From assembly GCF_015207425.1 (NCBI RefSeq), contig NZ_JADEWZ010000038.1, forward strand, positions 1 to 53,069: a DNA stretch of 53,069 nt. Direction: 5' to 3'. Position 1 is the stretch's first letter, and each line of letters opens with the position of its first letter. This DNA is from Lusitaniella coriacea LEGE 07157 (GTDB taxonomy: Bacteria; Cyanobacteriota; Cyanobacteriia; Cyanobacteriales; Spirulinaceae). Of this stretch, positions 1 to 7,431 are shown in pieces. Below the pieces are notes generated by a model that was given only the letters and a program-made list of their open reading frames with translations, searched no databases and had not been told where the DNA came from. Made by a program: the position numbers and the translations under genes.

Positions 1-120
1 GTTGCTCGTAACTTTGCCCTCAATCTTTATCGCTCCAATGCGTTCTCCAATATGGCTCAGGCTCAACGCTTTTGTCAGTTCGGATTAGACACACTAAAGC
101 TTCTATTTAGAATGAAATAG
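1..120 (+). CDS. Transposase, C-terminal 39 residues only (ISAs1-like)
   Basis: The window opens in frame inside a coding sequence that ends at TAG 118-120. The translated tail contains RNFALNLYRS and ends LLFRMK. The RN-x-A-LNL pattern is seen near the C-terminus of ISAs1/H-repeat type transposases, so that family is my best guess. The stop codon lies inside the terminal AAATAGCCCTG of the element, a compact layout typical of insertion sequences. The same 125 bases recur inverted at the other end of the window, which supports a mobile element strongly even if the family is less sure. The catalytic part lies outside the window. Confidence 0.65.
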   Translation, partial: VARNFALNLYRSNAFSNMAQAQRFCQFGLDTLKLLFRMK

Positions 121-125
121 CCCTG
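1..125 (+). mobile_element. Right end of an insertion sequence (copy 1)
   Basis: Bases 1-125 are identical to the reverse complement of 52943-53067; homology stops abruptly after CCCTG at 125. The boundary reads CAGGGCTATTTCATTCT from outside inwards, which fits a terminal inverted repeat. The element extends leftwards out of the window. Host sequences just inside the two copies differ, so these are separate insertions. Confidence 0.75.
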
Positions 126-323
126 CCAATCAGCTTTACCGATAAGGCAGTTAATTTCAATAATCCTTGAGGATGACAACGGCAACTTTCATATTTGATA
201 GGTAATGAGAAATGAGCGGCTAACCTCTATATCTTCACCTCTTTACAGACTGGCAGGAGCCACACCAGAATTTCTATAGTTACTAATTGAGCCTTGCTCA
301 GGTATTTTGAAAGATGAGTGCGG

Positions 324-329
324 TATAAT
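324..329 (+). promoter_or_regulatory. Candidate -10 box TATAAT
   Basis: A perfect TATAAT lies 19 bases before the terminator stem at 348. No good -35 box sits at 17 bases; TTGAAA is only 11 bases upstream. If active it would start a transcript near 336 that meets the terminator after about 50 nt. Confidence 0.3.
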
Positions 330-347
330 TCGGGTAACATTTTTGTT

Positions 348-386
348 GTTCGGTCTGGCTAACATTTTCAAGACCGAGCTTTTTTT
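348..386 (+). terminator. Intrinsic terminator upstream of the lipoprotein gene
   Basis: The arms GTTCGGTCT (348-356) and AGACCGAGC (371-379) pair over nine positions including one G-U, with a 14-nt loop, and are followed directly by seven T (380-386). It lies about 140 bases before the lipoprotein start, so it either ends upstream transcription or acts as an attenuator or small-RNA terminator. Confidence 0.65.
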
Positions 387-525
387 ACCATTTTTCCCCT
401 CAAACCCTAACCTCACTGTCCTTTCAACGGGTTGTCACCCGCGAGCGTTTGACCTCTCTAACTTTCATTGTGCAAACGCGAAACCCAAAGTTCTAATTCT
501 ACAAACCTGGAGACGAAAATCAGTA

Positions 526-966
526 ATGCTTTGCTTGCGTCGATCTTCCATTCTTTTGACCCTGAGTGCCGCCACAACCTTTTTACTCGTTGGGTGCGGA
601 AATAGTAAAGTTGCCCAGTGCAACGAGATTATAAAAATCGCGAATCAAGCTGTGAGCGAAGCCAAACAACTCACCAACGGCGGTCAAACCGACGACCCGC
701 AAGCCATGATCGAAGCGGCGGATGCAATGGATCGAGCCGCCCAGACAATGGAAGAGCTTGACCTGCGCGACTCCGAATTGCAAGACTACCGAGCGGGGTT
801 CATTGAGATGTACGCCGAAACCGCAAAAGCCACCCGCGATTTTGTCGAAGCCTACAAAAAGAAAAATCGTCCCGGTGCTGAAAGCGCCCTGGGCAACCTC
901 CAGCAAGCCACCAAACCAGAGCCAGAGTTGATTCAAGGGATTAACACCTACTGCAAGGAAAACTAG
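526..966 (+). CDS. Predicted lipoprotein, unknown function (146 aa)
   Basis: I chose ATG 526 because it gives a clean type II signal peptide: two Arg (5-6), a hydrophobic stretch and the lipobox LVGC with Cys24 as the lipidation site. GGAG lies about 13 bases upstream. The mature part is mostly helical, Ala/Glu-rich, with heptad-like spacing (around EAADAMDRAAQTMEEL), and ends in a Cys four residues from the C-terminus. Such small helical lipoproteins are common in cyanobacteria and usually uncharacterised. It is 17 bases upstream of the GT4 gene on the same strand, so both may be one transcript. The family is not recognised; membrane anchoring is inferred from the lipobox. Confidence 0.75.
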   Translation: MLCLRRSSILLTLSAATTFLLVGCGNSKVAQCNEIIKIANQAVSEAKQLTNGGQTDDPQAMIEAADAMDRAAQTMEELDLRDSELQDYRAGFIEMYAETAKATRDFVEAYKKKNRPGAESALGNLQQATKPEPELIQGINTYCKEN

Positions 967-983
967 GGATTGGACTTTCGAGC

Positions 984-2144
984 ATGAAAACAGCCCTAGT
1001 CCATGAATGGTTGACCCCCAAAGCAACTGGCGGTTCGGAACTCGTCGTTCAAGAAATCTTGAAATTTATCGAAGCCGATCTCTACGCTCTCGTTGACTTT
1101 GAATCGAGCAACCCTCAAAGTTATTTATGGGGACGCAAAATTGGCACCACCTTCCTGCAACACTTTCCCCTGGCTCGCAATGGCGTGCAGAAGTATTTAC
1201 CCTTGCTTCCTTTCGCAATCGAACAACTTGACTTGCGCGACTACGATCTGATCCTCTCCTCCTCCCACGCCGTCGCCAAAGGCATCCTCGCCAGTCCCCA
1301 CCAACTCCACCTCTGTTATTGCCACACCCCCATGCGCTATGCCTGGGATCTCACCTTCGACTACCTCAATAACAGCACCCTGGGACGGGGACTTCCCGGT
1401 ATCCTCACTCGCCACATTTTGCACCAACTGCGCCAGTGGGACGTTCTCTCTGCCAATCGAGTCGATTACTTCATTGCCAATTCCCAACACACCGCTCGTC
1501 GCATTTGGCGAGCCTATCGGCGCACCGCAGAAGTGATTCATCCCCCTGTGGAGATCGAACGCTTCGCCTTTAATTCCCAAAAAGAAGATTTTTATTTAAC
1601 AGTTTCCCGATTAGTCAGCTACAAACAAGTATCTTTAATTGTTCGTGCCTTCAATCAGCTCGAATTGCCCCTAGTCGTCATTGGTTCTGGTCCCCAACTC
1701 CAGCAAATTCGCCAACTCGCAAAATCTAACGTCCGAGTGCTAGGATCGCAGTCAAATGATGTAGTCGCGCAGTATATGGCACGGGCAAAAGCATTCGTTT
1801 ATGCCGCTCTAGAAGACTTTGGCATTGCCTTGGTCGAAGCACAAGCTTGCGGAACCCCCGCGATCGCCTATGGTGCTGGAGGAGCAAAAGAGACGGTGCT
1901 AGATGTGCGACAATTTCCTGAAATGGGGACGGGTTTGCTGTTTCCCTCTCAAAAAACCGATGCTTTGATAGAAGCCATTCGATTTTTTGAAAATACTCAG
2001 GGAACGATTGTTCCAGAAAATTGTCGGTTGCAAGCAGCTAAGTTTACACCGACAATATTTGAAAAGCGCTATCTAGAATTTCTAGAACGCTGTTGCCGAG
2101 AAGCCAAATTAGGCAAACCTAATCGAATTTCTCGAACTTTGTGA
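984..2144 (+). CDS. Glycosyltransferase family 4 (386 aa)
   Basis: This is a GT-B fold transferase that would move a sugar from a nucleotide-sugar to an acceptor in polysaccharide assembly. The N-terminus has the acceptor-side pattern MKTALVHEWL...GGSE. The C-terminal half carries the GT4 donor-binding region: VSRLVSYKQ (about residue 205), VIGSGPQL (about 231) and the E-x7-E motif inside EDFGIALVEAQACG (about 277-290). Length is usual for the family. It is followed by a phosphoglycosyl transferase and the GDP-fucose genes, so a mannosyl- or fucosyl-type role in exopolysaccharide or O-antigen is plausible. The donor sugar cannot be read from sequence. Confidence 0.88.
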   Translation: MKTALVHEWLTPKATGGSELVVQEILKFIEADLYALVDFESSNPQSYLWGRKIGTTFLQHFPLARNGVQKYLPLLPFAIEQLDLRDYDLILSSSHAVAKGILASPHQLHLCYCHTPMRYAWDLTFDYLNNSTLGRGLPGILTRHILHQLRQWDVLSANRVDYFIANSQHTARRIWRAYRRTAEVIHPPVEIERFAFNSQKEDFYLTVSRLVSYKQVSLIVRAFNQLELPLVVIGSGPQLQQIRQLAKSNVRVLGSQSNDVVAQYMARAKAFVYAALEDFGIALVEAQACGTPAIAYGAGGAKETVLDVRQFPEMGTGLLFPSQKTDALIEAIRFFENTQGTIVPENCRLQAAKFTPTIFEKRYLEFLERCCREAKLGKPNRISRTL

Positions 2145-2215
2145 GGTAATTCTCGTTCATCTAGGGTCTTGTGGCTATATGATCGGGACTATGTGGTGTG
2201 AAGTGAAGGAGTAAG

Positions 2216-2947
2216 ATGACTGCTAATAGCCAACTTGTCTCCGTCAAAATCTTGCGAGGGTTAATCAAAAGCGGTTTTGCCCCAACCAGTGCAAGAAAAA
2301 TGTCTTTGAGCGAACTGCTCAAAACTCTAGACGGAAATTTTGCGAAGCGGCTGTTTGATGTTGTATTTTCCCTAACCGTTCTGATTTTGTTTTCTCCGGT
2401 GTACTTGCTAATGGCTGCTTTGATTGCCATTAGTTCTCCGGGACCTATTTTTTACATTCAGAAGCGTGTGGGGAAAAACTTTAAGCCTTTTGGCTGCATC
2501 AAATTCAGAACAATGGTGGACAATGCCGAGGAAGTATTGTCGGAGATGATCGGTAATTCGCCGCAACTTCGCCAAGAATTTGAAGAGGACTTCAAACTGA
2601 GGCAAGATCCGCGAATCACGGGAATTGGAAAATTTCTCCGATACACCAGTCTTGATGAATTCCCTCAATTTTGGAATGTCTTAATGGGCGATATGAGCGT
2701 TGTTGGTCCTAGACCTTTGGTTCCCGAAGAACTCCCTAAGTACGGACAGCATATTGACAAAATATTAACCATTAAGCCGGGAATTACAGGTCTGTGGCAA
2801 GTTTCTGGGCGAAATGACATCCCTTACCATCGTCGCGTGCAGATTGACCTTTACTACGTCAATTGCCGCAATTTTTGGTTAGACCTGTTTATTATGGTCA
2901 GAACAATCGGCGTGATTATTTTTCCCAGAAATAATGGAGCTTATTAA
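2216..2947 (+). CDS. Bacterial sugar transferase, initiating phosphoglycosyl transferase (243 aa)
   Basis: This family (WcaJ/ExoY/RfbP type) transfers a sugar-1-phosphate from a nucleotide-sugar to undecaprenyl phosphate at the cytoplasmic membrane, the first step of a polysaccharide repeat unit. Seen here: a basic KRLFDV start followed by a long hydrophobic re-entrant helix (about residues 45-75, ending SSPGPIFY), then QKRVGKNFKPF, KFRTMVDNAEE, the catalytic region TSLDEFPQFWNVL, GDMSVVGPRPL, and KPGITGLWQVSGRN. ATG 2216 follows AAGGAG by five bases. It is the short form with only one membrane segment. It lies between the GT4 gene and gmd. Confidence 0.93.
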   Translation: MTANSQLVSVKILRGLIKSGFAPTSARKMSLSELLKTLDGNFAKRLFDVVFSLTVLILFSPVYLLMAALIAISSPGPIFYIQKRVGKNFKPFGCIKFRTMVDNAEEVLSEMIGNSPQLRQEFEEDFKLRQDPRITGIGKFLRYTSLDEFPQFWNVLMGDMSVVGPRPLVPEELPKYGQHIDKILTIKPGITGLWQVSGRNDIPYHRRVQIDLYYVNCRNFWLDLFIMVRTIGVIIFPRNNGAY

Positions 2948-3140
2948 ATTATTGCCATTGAAGTGGGAATAATAGGGTAGAGCGAGCAGAGATGCTTGGA
3001 GATTGCTTTAGGGCAACCCAATCGATGCTTCTCTTCCCCTATTCTAAAGTTTGTTGCGATTCCCATCGAAAAAACGGCAACTGTTCTGTCACTCTAAAAA
3101 ACTTTAGGTTAACTTGGGTTAGGGGTTTATCCCTTAGCTT

Positions 3141-3156
3141 CAGTTAGTGCTAACTG
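3141..3156. promoter_or_regulatory. Perfect palindrome upstream of gmd
   Basis: CAGTTAG-TG-CTAACTG has 7-bp perfect arms around a 2-base spacer, about 70 bases before the gmd start. The geometry resembles a dimeric repressor site, but no regulator is known. It could also be a small hairpin. Confidence 0.3.
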
Positions 3157-3226
3157 CGCAAAAACCGATCGCGCATTTTTAGCCTCTAGATAGAGTAGTA
3201 ACCCATTAAGCACAGGAAAATTGAGC

Positions 3227-4309
3227 ATGATGCAATCCAAACGCGCCCTGATTACCGGGATTACGGGTCAGGATGGCTCCTATCTCAGCGAGTTGTTACT
3301 GGAAAAAGGCTATGAAGTTCATGGTATTATTCGTCGGACTTCGACTTTTAATACCGACCGGATCGATCACGTCTATGTCGATCCCCATAGTGCGGACGCG
3401 CGGTTCTTCCTACACTACGGAGACTTAACCGACGGTACGACGCTGCGCCGACTGCTAGAAGCGGTTAAGCCCGATGAAATTTATAATTTAGGCGCTCAAT
3501 CCCACGTTCGAGTCAGTTTCGATTCTCCTGAATACACGGTAGATACGGTCGGGATGGGCGTGCTGCGCTTGCTCGAAGCCATTCGGGACTACCAGCAGCG
3601 TACGGGGATTGAAGTTCGCTTTTATCAAGCGGGTTCTTCGGAGATGTTTGGAAAAGTCCAAGAAGTTCCCCAAAAGGAAACAACACCGTTTTATCCCCGC
3701 AGTCCTTACGCTTGCGCTAAGGTTTACGGTCACTGGCAAACTGTTAATTACCGAGAATCCTACGATCTCTTTGCCTGCAATGGCATTCTCTTCAACCACG
3801 AATCGCCGCGACGAGGCGAAACCTTTGTCACGCGGAAAATCACGCGCGCGGTTGCTCGTATTGTAGCGGGCAAGCAGAAAAAGCTGTATTTAGGGAACCT
3901 CGATTCCAAGCGAGATTGGGGCTATGCAAAAGATTACGTACAAGCCATGTGGCTGATGCTTCAGCAAGAAAAACCCGATGATTATGTGGTCGCGACGGGA
4001 GAAACCTATTCCATTCGAGAATTTCTGGAGATTGCCTTTAGTTGGGTGAATTTGGAGTGGAAGGATTATGTGGAGTTTGACGAACGCTATCTCCGTCCGG
4101 CTGAGGTTGAGTTGTTGATTGGCGATCCTTCTAAGGCGAAGGCAAAGTTGGGATGGGAGCGGTCTGTTAGCTTTGAGGGATTGGTAAAGTTGATGGTTGA
4201 AGCGGATTTAGCGGCTTTAGATCTTCCTTCGCCCAATGGAAAAGTATCGGAACAGTTGTTAAAAGATAATGCCTACATTCGCCAAAGTGTAGGCAGCGCC
4301 GTGGATTAA
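3227..4309 (+). CDS. gmd: GDP-mannose 4,6-dehydratase (360 aa)
   Basis: It converts GDP-D-mannose to GDP-4-keto-6-deoxy-D-mannose, the first step to GDP-L-fucose, in the cytoplasm. It is an extended short-chain dehydrogenase: the NADP-binding glycine motif GITGQDGSY lies near residue 10, [12 protein letters not shown] follows, and the catalytic region has GSSEMFGK and the YACAK Tyr-x3-Lys pair. The [15 protein letters not shown] segment is characteristic of Gmd. An upstream in-frame TTG (3221) exists, but ATG 3227 sits ten bases after AGGA; ATG 3230 is a third option. It is directly followed by the GDP-fucose synthase gene (17-base gap), which uses its product. Confidence 0.95.
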   Translation: MMQSKRALITGITGQDGSYLSELLLEKGYEVHGIIRRTSTFNTDRIDHVYVDPHSADARFFLHYGDLTDGTTLRRLLEAVKPDEIYNLGAQSHVRVSFDSPEYTVDTVGMGVLRLLEAIRDYQQRTGIEVRFYQAGSSEMFGKVQEVPQKETTPFYPRSPYACAKVYGHWQTVNYRESYDLFACNGILFNHESPRRGETFVTRKITRAVARIVAGKQKKLYLGNLDSKRDWGYAKDYVQAMWLMLQQEKPDDYVVATGETYSIREFLEIAFSWVNLEWKDYVEFDERYLRPAEVELLIGDPSKAKAKLGWERSVSFEGLVKLMVEADLAALDLPSPNGKVSEQLLKDNAYIRQSVGSAVD

Positions 4310-4326
4310 GGACTAAAAACAAAACC

Positions 4327-5265
4327 ATGCTAGATTTGAGTACAAAACGGATTTTGGTCACGGGCGGTGCGGGTTTTTTGGGCAAACAGGTTGTCGCACA
4401 ACTGGTTGAGGCAGGGGCGCAGGAAGAGAAAATTACCGTCCCGCGATCGCGCGATTATGATTTGCGAGATTTAGAAGCCTGTCAGAAAGCTGCTCGGAAT
4501 CAGAATATTATCATCCATCTGGCTGCTCACGTAGGCGGAATTGGTTTGAATCAAGAAAAACCCGCAGAACTGTTCTACGACAATCTGATGATGGGGACAC
4601 AGCTCATACACTCTGCCTATCAAGCGGGTGTTGAAAAATTCGTCTGCATCGGGACAATTTGCGCCTATCCCAAATTCACTCCCGTCCCCTTCCAGGAAGA
4701 TAATCTGTGGGAAGGCTATCCTGAAGAAACGAATGCCCCCTATGGCGTTGCTAAAAAAGCACTACTGGTTCAACTTCAGTCCTATCGCCAGCAGTACGAC
4801 TTCAATGGCATCTACCTGCTGCCGGTCAACCTCTACGGTCCTGAAGATAATTTCGACCCCAATAGTTCCCACGTTATTCCGGCACTCATTCGCAAGGTTC
4901 ATGAGGCACAACAGCGCGGCGATAAGACCTTACCCGCTTGGGGCGATGGCAGTCCAACGCGCGAGTTTCTCTATTCCACCGATGCGGCGCGAGGAATTGT
5001 TATGGCGACTCAGGGGTACAACGAACCGGAACCAGTAAACTTGGGAACCAATTCAGAAATCTCGATTCGCGATTTAGTGGAATTAATTTGCGAGTTGATG
5101 GGTTTTGAGGGAGAGATTGTTTGGCAAACCGATAAGCCGAACGGTCAGCCCCGTCGCTGTTTGGATACCTCTCGCGCCAAAAAAGCCTTTGATTTTGAAG
5201 CGCAAGTAGACTTCAAACAAGGTTTGAAGAATACGATTGAATGGTATCGGCAGCAGGCTACCTAA
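4327..5265 (+). CDS. fcl: GDP-L-fucose synthase (312 aa)
   Basis: This epimerase/reductase turns GDP-4-keto-6-deoxymannose into GDP-L-fucose using NADPH. It shows the Rossmann motif [12 protein letters not shown] (residues 10-21), the [10 protein letters not shown] segment, [10 protein letters not shown] and the catalytic YGVAK Tyr-x3-Lys pair, all typical of WcaG/Fcl. The length of about 312 residues is normal. It follows gmd by 17 bases, so both form a two-gene GDP-fucose operon that supplies the glycosyltransferases upstream. A strong hairpin at 5375-5400 closes the unit. Confidence 0.95.
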   Translation: MLDLSTKRILVTGGAGFLGKQVVAQLVEAGAQEEKITVPRSRDYDLRDLEACQKAARNQNIIIHLAAHVGGIGLNQEKPAELFYDNLMMGTQLIHSAYQAGVEKFVCIGTICAYPKFTPVPFQEDNLWEGYPEETNAPYGVAKKALLVQLQSYRQQYDFNGIYLLPVNLYGPEDNFDPNSSHVIPALIRKVHEAQQRGDKTLPAWGDGSPTREFLYSTDAARGIVMATQGYNEPEPVNLGTNSEISIRDLVELICELMGFEGEIVWQTDKPNGQPRRCLDTSRAKKAFDFEAQVDFKQGLKNTIEWYRQQAT

Positions 5266-5374
5266 TTCTAGAACTTCTAGAACGCGCGATCGCGCCAACG
5301 ATCTGACAAAGGCAGCGACTTTAGAGATCGAATCCCTCAGAAATTACCAGTGGTGCATACTTTACCGCAAGTTT

Positions 5375-5400
5375 AAAGGGCGTAGTCGGCTACGCCCTTT
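5375..5400. terminator. Bidirectional terminator between fcl and smtA
   Basis: AAAGGGCGTAG (5375-5385) and CTACGCCCTTT (5390-5400) form a perfect 11-bp stem with the tetraloop TCGG. The stem ends in A/T pairs on both sides, and it sits between two convergent genes, so it can serve both strands. Confidence 0.75.
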
Positions 5401-5412
5401 CACTTTGAAAAA

Positions 5413-5583
5413 TTAGCGGTGGCAGTTACAGCCCTCGTGTCCGCAACCAGACCCCCCCTCTGAATGACCGTTGGCACAAGCTTCGCAACAGTAATACTTG
5501 CCCTCTTTCTGCACGGCATCACTGGTATCGACAACGCATAAACAAGATTCGCAGGCACATTTCATTTGTGTAACAGTCGTCAT
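5413..5583 (-). CDS. smtA: Cyanobacterial metallothionein (56 aa)
   Basis: A small cytoplasmic cysteine-rich protein that binds zinc (and cadmium) in a cluster. The 56 residues match the known SmtA layout by position: Cys9, 11, 14, 16, 32, 36, 47, 52 and 54, plus His40 and His49. It carries an extra Cys33 directly after Cys32 and a His55 near the end. The true start is the ATG at 5581-5583, preceded by GAGGAA; a longer frame upstream runs through the operator region and is not real. It is divergent from the ArsR/SmtB gene at 5743, with operator-like palindromes between, so zinc-induced expression is expected. The terminator at 5375-5400 lies just downstream. Confidence 0.95.
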   Translation of the reverse strand: MTTVTQMKCACESCLCVVDTSDAVQKEGKYYCCEACANGHSEGGSGCGHEGCNCHR

Positions 5584-5620
5584 GGCAGTTTCCTCAAAAG
5601 ATAAGATGGACAAAAAGCAC

Positions 5621-5632
5621 GAACAGATGTTC
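5621..5632. promoter_or_regulatory. Second SmtB-type half palindrome
   Basis: GAACA-GA-TGTTC is a 5-2-5 inverted repeat 37 bases upstream of the smtA start. It shares the GAACA core with the main operator at 5649-5668 and may be a second repressor site. Confidence 0.45.
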
Positions 5633-5648
5633 ATGTTTATATGATAAC

Positions 5649-5668
5649 ACCTGAACAGGCTTTCAGGT
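5649..5668. promoter_or_regulatory. SmtB operator between smtA and smtB
   Basis: ACCTGAA-CAGGCT-TTCAGGT is a perfect 7-6-7 inverted repeat. The inner TGAA-N6-TTCA pattern is the one known for zinc-responsive SmtB/ArsR operators, and it lies in the divergent smtA/smtB promoter region. Confidence 0.8.
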
Positions 5669-5742
5669 ATCAGAGCGTAAAAATTCAAACTTTTGTTGAT
5701 AATTGAAAGACCCAATCCCCTTTGACATAACAGCCCAAACCC

Positions 5743-6123
5743 ATGTCTGAAAATGCTTCTGTCAATGCTCAAGACCGACCCACTCCGAAAAATTCGACCA
5801 CCCCACTCCCCATGCAAAACATCCTCAGTGTGGAGAAAGCCCAGCGAATGGCAGAGTTCTTCAGCATTTTGGGCGATCCCAATCGCTGGCGTATCTTATC
5901 AGCCCTTGCTCTTGAGGAAATGCGGGTTCGAGACTTGGCAGAGGCAGTTGAAATGACAGAATCGGCAGTATCTCATCAACTCCGAATTTTACGTAATACG
6001 CGCCTGGTGAGCTATCGCAAGCGGGGGCGCAATGTTTTCTATTGTTTAAAAGATCATCACATTTTCAATCTCTACCGCGATGTGTCAGAGCATTTAGACG
6101 AACCGGAAGAGGAAGTGATATAA
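5743..6123 (+). CDS. smtB: Zinc-responsive ArsR/SmtB family repressor (126 aa)
   Basis: A winged-helix dimer that represses smtA until zinc binds. The recognition helix region [14 protein letters not shown] (72-85) and wing [13 protein letters not shown] (88-100) are near copies of SmtB. The zinc-sensing alpha5 site is intact at the classical positions Asp104, His106, His117 and Glu120. The second (alpha3N) site is missing: position 61, a Cys in SmtB, is Arg61; position 63 is also Arg; only Asp64 remains; and residues 14 and 18 are Thr and Ser. It should therefore be an alpha5-only sensor for Zn. It is divergent from the metallothionein gene with a matching operator. Confidence 0.92.
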   Translation: MSENASVNAQDRPTPKNSTTPLPMQNILSVEKAQRMAEFFSILGDPNRWRILSALALEEMRVRDLAEAVEMTESAVSHQLRILRNTRLVSYRKRGRNVFYCLKDHHIFNLYRDVSEHLDEPEEEVI

Positions 6124-6152
6124 AATCCGGTTGAATGCCCTCAGTGAGGATT

Positions 6153-6186
6153 GACGCGGAGACGCGGTGACACGGAGACACGGTGA
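6153..6186 (+). repeat. GACRCGGN octamer tandem repeat, locus 1
   Basis: Four direct 8-base units, GACGCGGA, GACGCGGT, GACACGGA and GACACGGT, follow one another after smtB. The same unit recurs at several other places in this window. Confidence 0.85.
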
Positions 6187-6325
6187 ATTTTTAGGATGGG
6201 CAATTTGAAGGATTTGATATGACAGGAGGAGGTTAAGGGATCAGTGCTTGAGGGTTGCTTGCGCGAGAAAGAATCTGTGCGCCCCGACGATTGAGTGAAA
6301 TTTTTTGGGGGGCAAATCAGCTTTC

Positions 6326-7327
6326 ATGGAAACAAAGAAAATGTCCGTTGATTTCAAGAAAATTCAGCTATCAATTGTTGTCCCGGTTTATAACGAAGCG
6401 GTAAATCTCAATTCATTATTTAAACGACTCGAAACGGTTATGGACGATCTTGGACGCAGTTACGAGATTGTCTGCATTAACGATGGCAGCAAAGATGATA
6501 CTTTAAGCCGTTTGATCGAGTGCCATCAACGCAATCCCAACATCAAGGTTATCAATTTATCCCGTAACTTTGGCAAAGAAATCGCACTAACAGCAGGCAT
6601 TGATTATGCGACAGGTGCAGCCGTCATTCCCATTGATGCTGACCTGCAAGACCCGCCAGAATTGATCGGCGAGTTAGTTGAAAAATGGCAAGAGGGGTAC
6701 GATGTGGTTTATTGTACGCGGCGATCGCGCAAAGGAGAAACTTGGCTCAAACGCTTCACGGCAAATGCTTTTTACCGTGCAATTAGTAAAATGAGTCGCG
6801 TTCCCATCCCCCAGGACACCGGAGACTTCCGCCTACTCGATCGGCGCGTGGTCGAAGCCCTCAAGCTTTTGCCCGAACGAACGCGGTTTATGAAAGGACT
6901 CTTTTCTTGGGTGGGTTTCAAGCAAACTGCAATTTTGTTTGACCGCGAACCCCGTCTTCAAGGGACCACAACCTGGAATTACTGGAAACTGTGGAACCTT
7001 GCCTTGGACGGGATTATCTCTTTTAGTTCTTTGCCATTAAAAATTTGGAGTTATTTGGGTCTATCGATTTCCTTTCTATCATTGCTTTACGCCAGTTTTC
7101 TCGTTCTGCGGACGATAATTTTTGGCATTGATGTTCCAGGCTATGCATCCATCATTGTGGCAGTTTTGTTTTTAGGTGGAATTCAGTTGATTACCTTGGG
7201 CGTTCTCGGCGAGTATTTAGGGCGCGTTTACGAAGAGGTGAAAGGTCGTCCCATTTATTTAGTACGAGATGTCTATGGGTTTGAATCTTCTGCAACAAAA
7301 CTCGATACAAACAACGCTTGCGAGTAA
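6326..7327 (+). CDS. Membrane glycosyltransferase family 2, DPM1/GtrB-like (333 aa)
   Basis: It probably transfers a sugar from a nucleotide-sugar to a polyprenyl phosphate at the cytoplasmic membrane. The GT-A catalytic part shows SIVVPVYNEA, CINDGSKDDT, the metal/donor site PIDADLQDPPE, and QDTGDFRLLDRR. Two C-terminal membrane helices follow (about residues 230-255 and 265-292), then GEYLGRVYEEVKGRP, a signature of this subfamily. I took ATG 6326; an in-frame TTG (6305) and ATG 6341 are also possible. It stands alone between smtB and menD. Lipid-linked sugar donation or lipid A-type modification are both possible. Confidence 0.9.
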   Translation: METKKMSVDFKKIQLSIVVPVYNEAVNLNSLFKRLETVMDDLGRSYEIVCINDGSKDDTLSRLIECHQRNPNIKVINLSRNFGKEIALTAGIDYATGAAVIPIDADLQDPPELIGELVEKWQEGYDVVYCTRRSRKGETWLKRFTANAFYRAISKMSRVPIPQDTGDFRLLDRRVVEALKLLPERTRFMKGLFSWVGFKQTAILFDREPRLQGTTTWNYWKLWNLALDGIISFSSLPLKIWSYLGLSISFLSLLYASFLVLRTIIFGIDVPGYASIIVAVLFLGGIQLITLGVLGEYLGRVYEEVKGRPIYLVRDVYGFESSATKLDTNNACE

Positions 7328-7431
7328 AGTGGGATGCGAGTCAAACTATTTTTCAATCCGTTGAGCTTTATTGTCGGGATGTACGGCGAAAATGGTAGGG
7401 TAATCTCCGCCTCCTTCTACTCATTCTTTCA

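Larger units (their letters stand above)
126..525. other. Gene-free leader between the IS end and the lipoprotein gene
   Basis: No convincing gene is present. An open frame from 307 runs into the lipoprotein, but its first 73 codons look non-coding and place a low-complexity stretch before the signal peptide. The interval holds a consensus -10 box TATAAT (324-329) and a strong intrinsic terminator (348-386), listed separately. Confidence 0.6.

Noticed and set aside
307-525. N-terminal extension of the lipoprotein frame
   Set aside because: It would bury the signal peptide, crosses the terminator at 348-386 and has no ribosome-binding site; ATG 526 gives a clean lipobox.
583-1026. 147-codon minus-strand frame
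   Set aside because: It is the antisense of the lipoprotein gene, with no start signal or recognisable pattern.
5584-5817. Longer metallothionein frame starting at 5817
   Set aside because: It runs through the smtA/smtB operator and into smtB; the 56-residue form matches SmtA exactly in Cys spacing.
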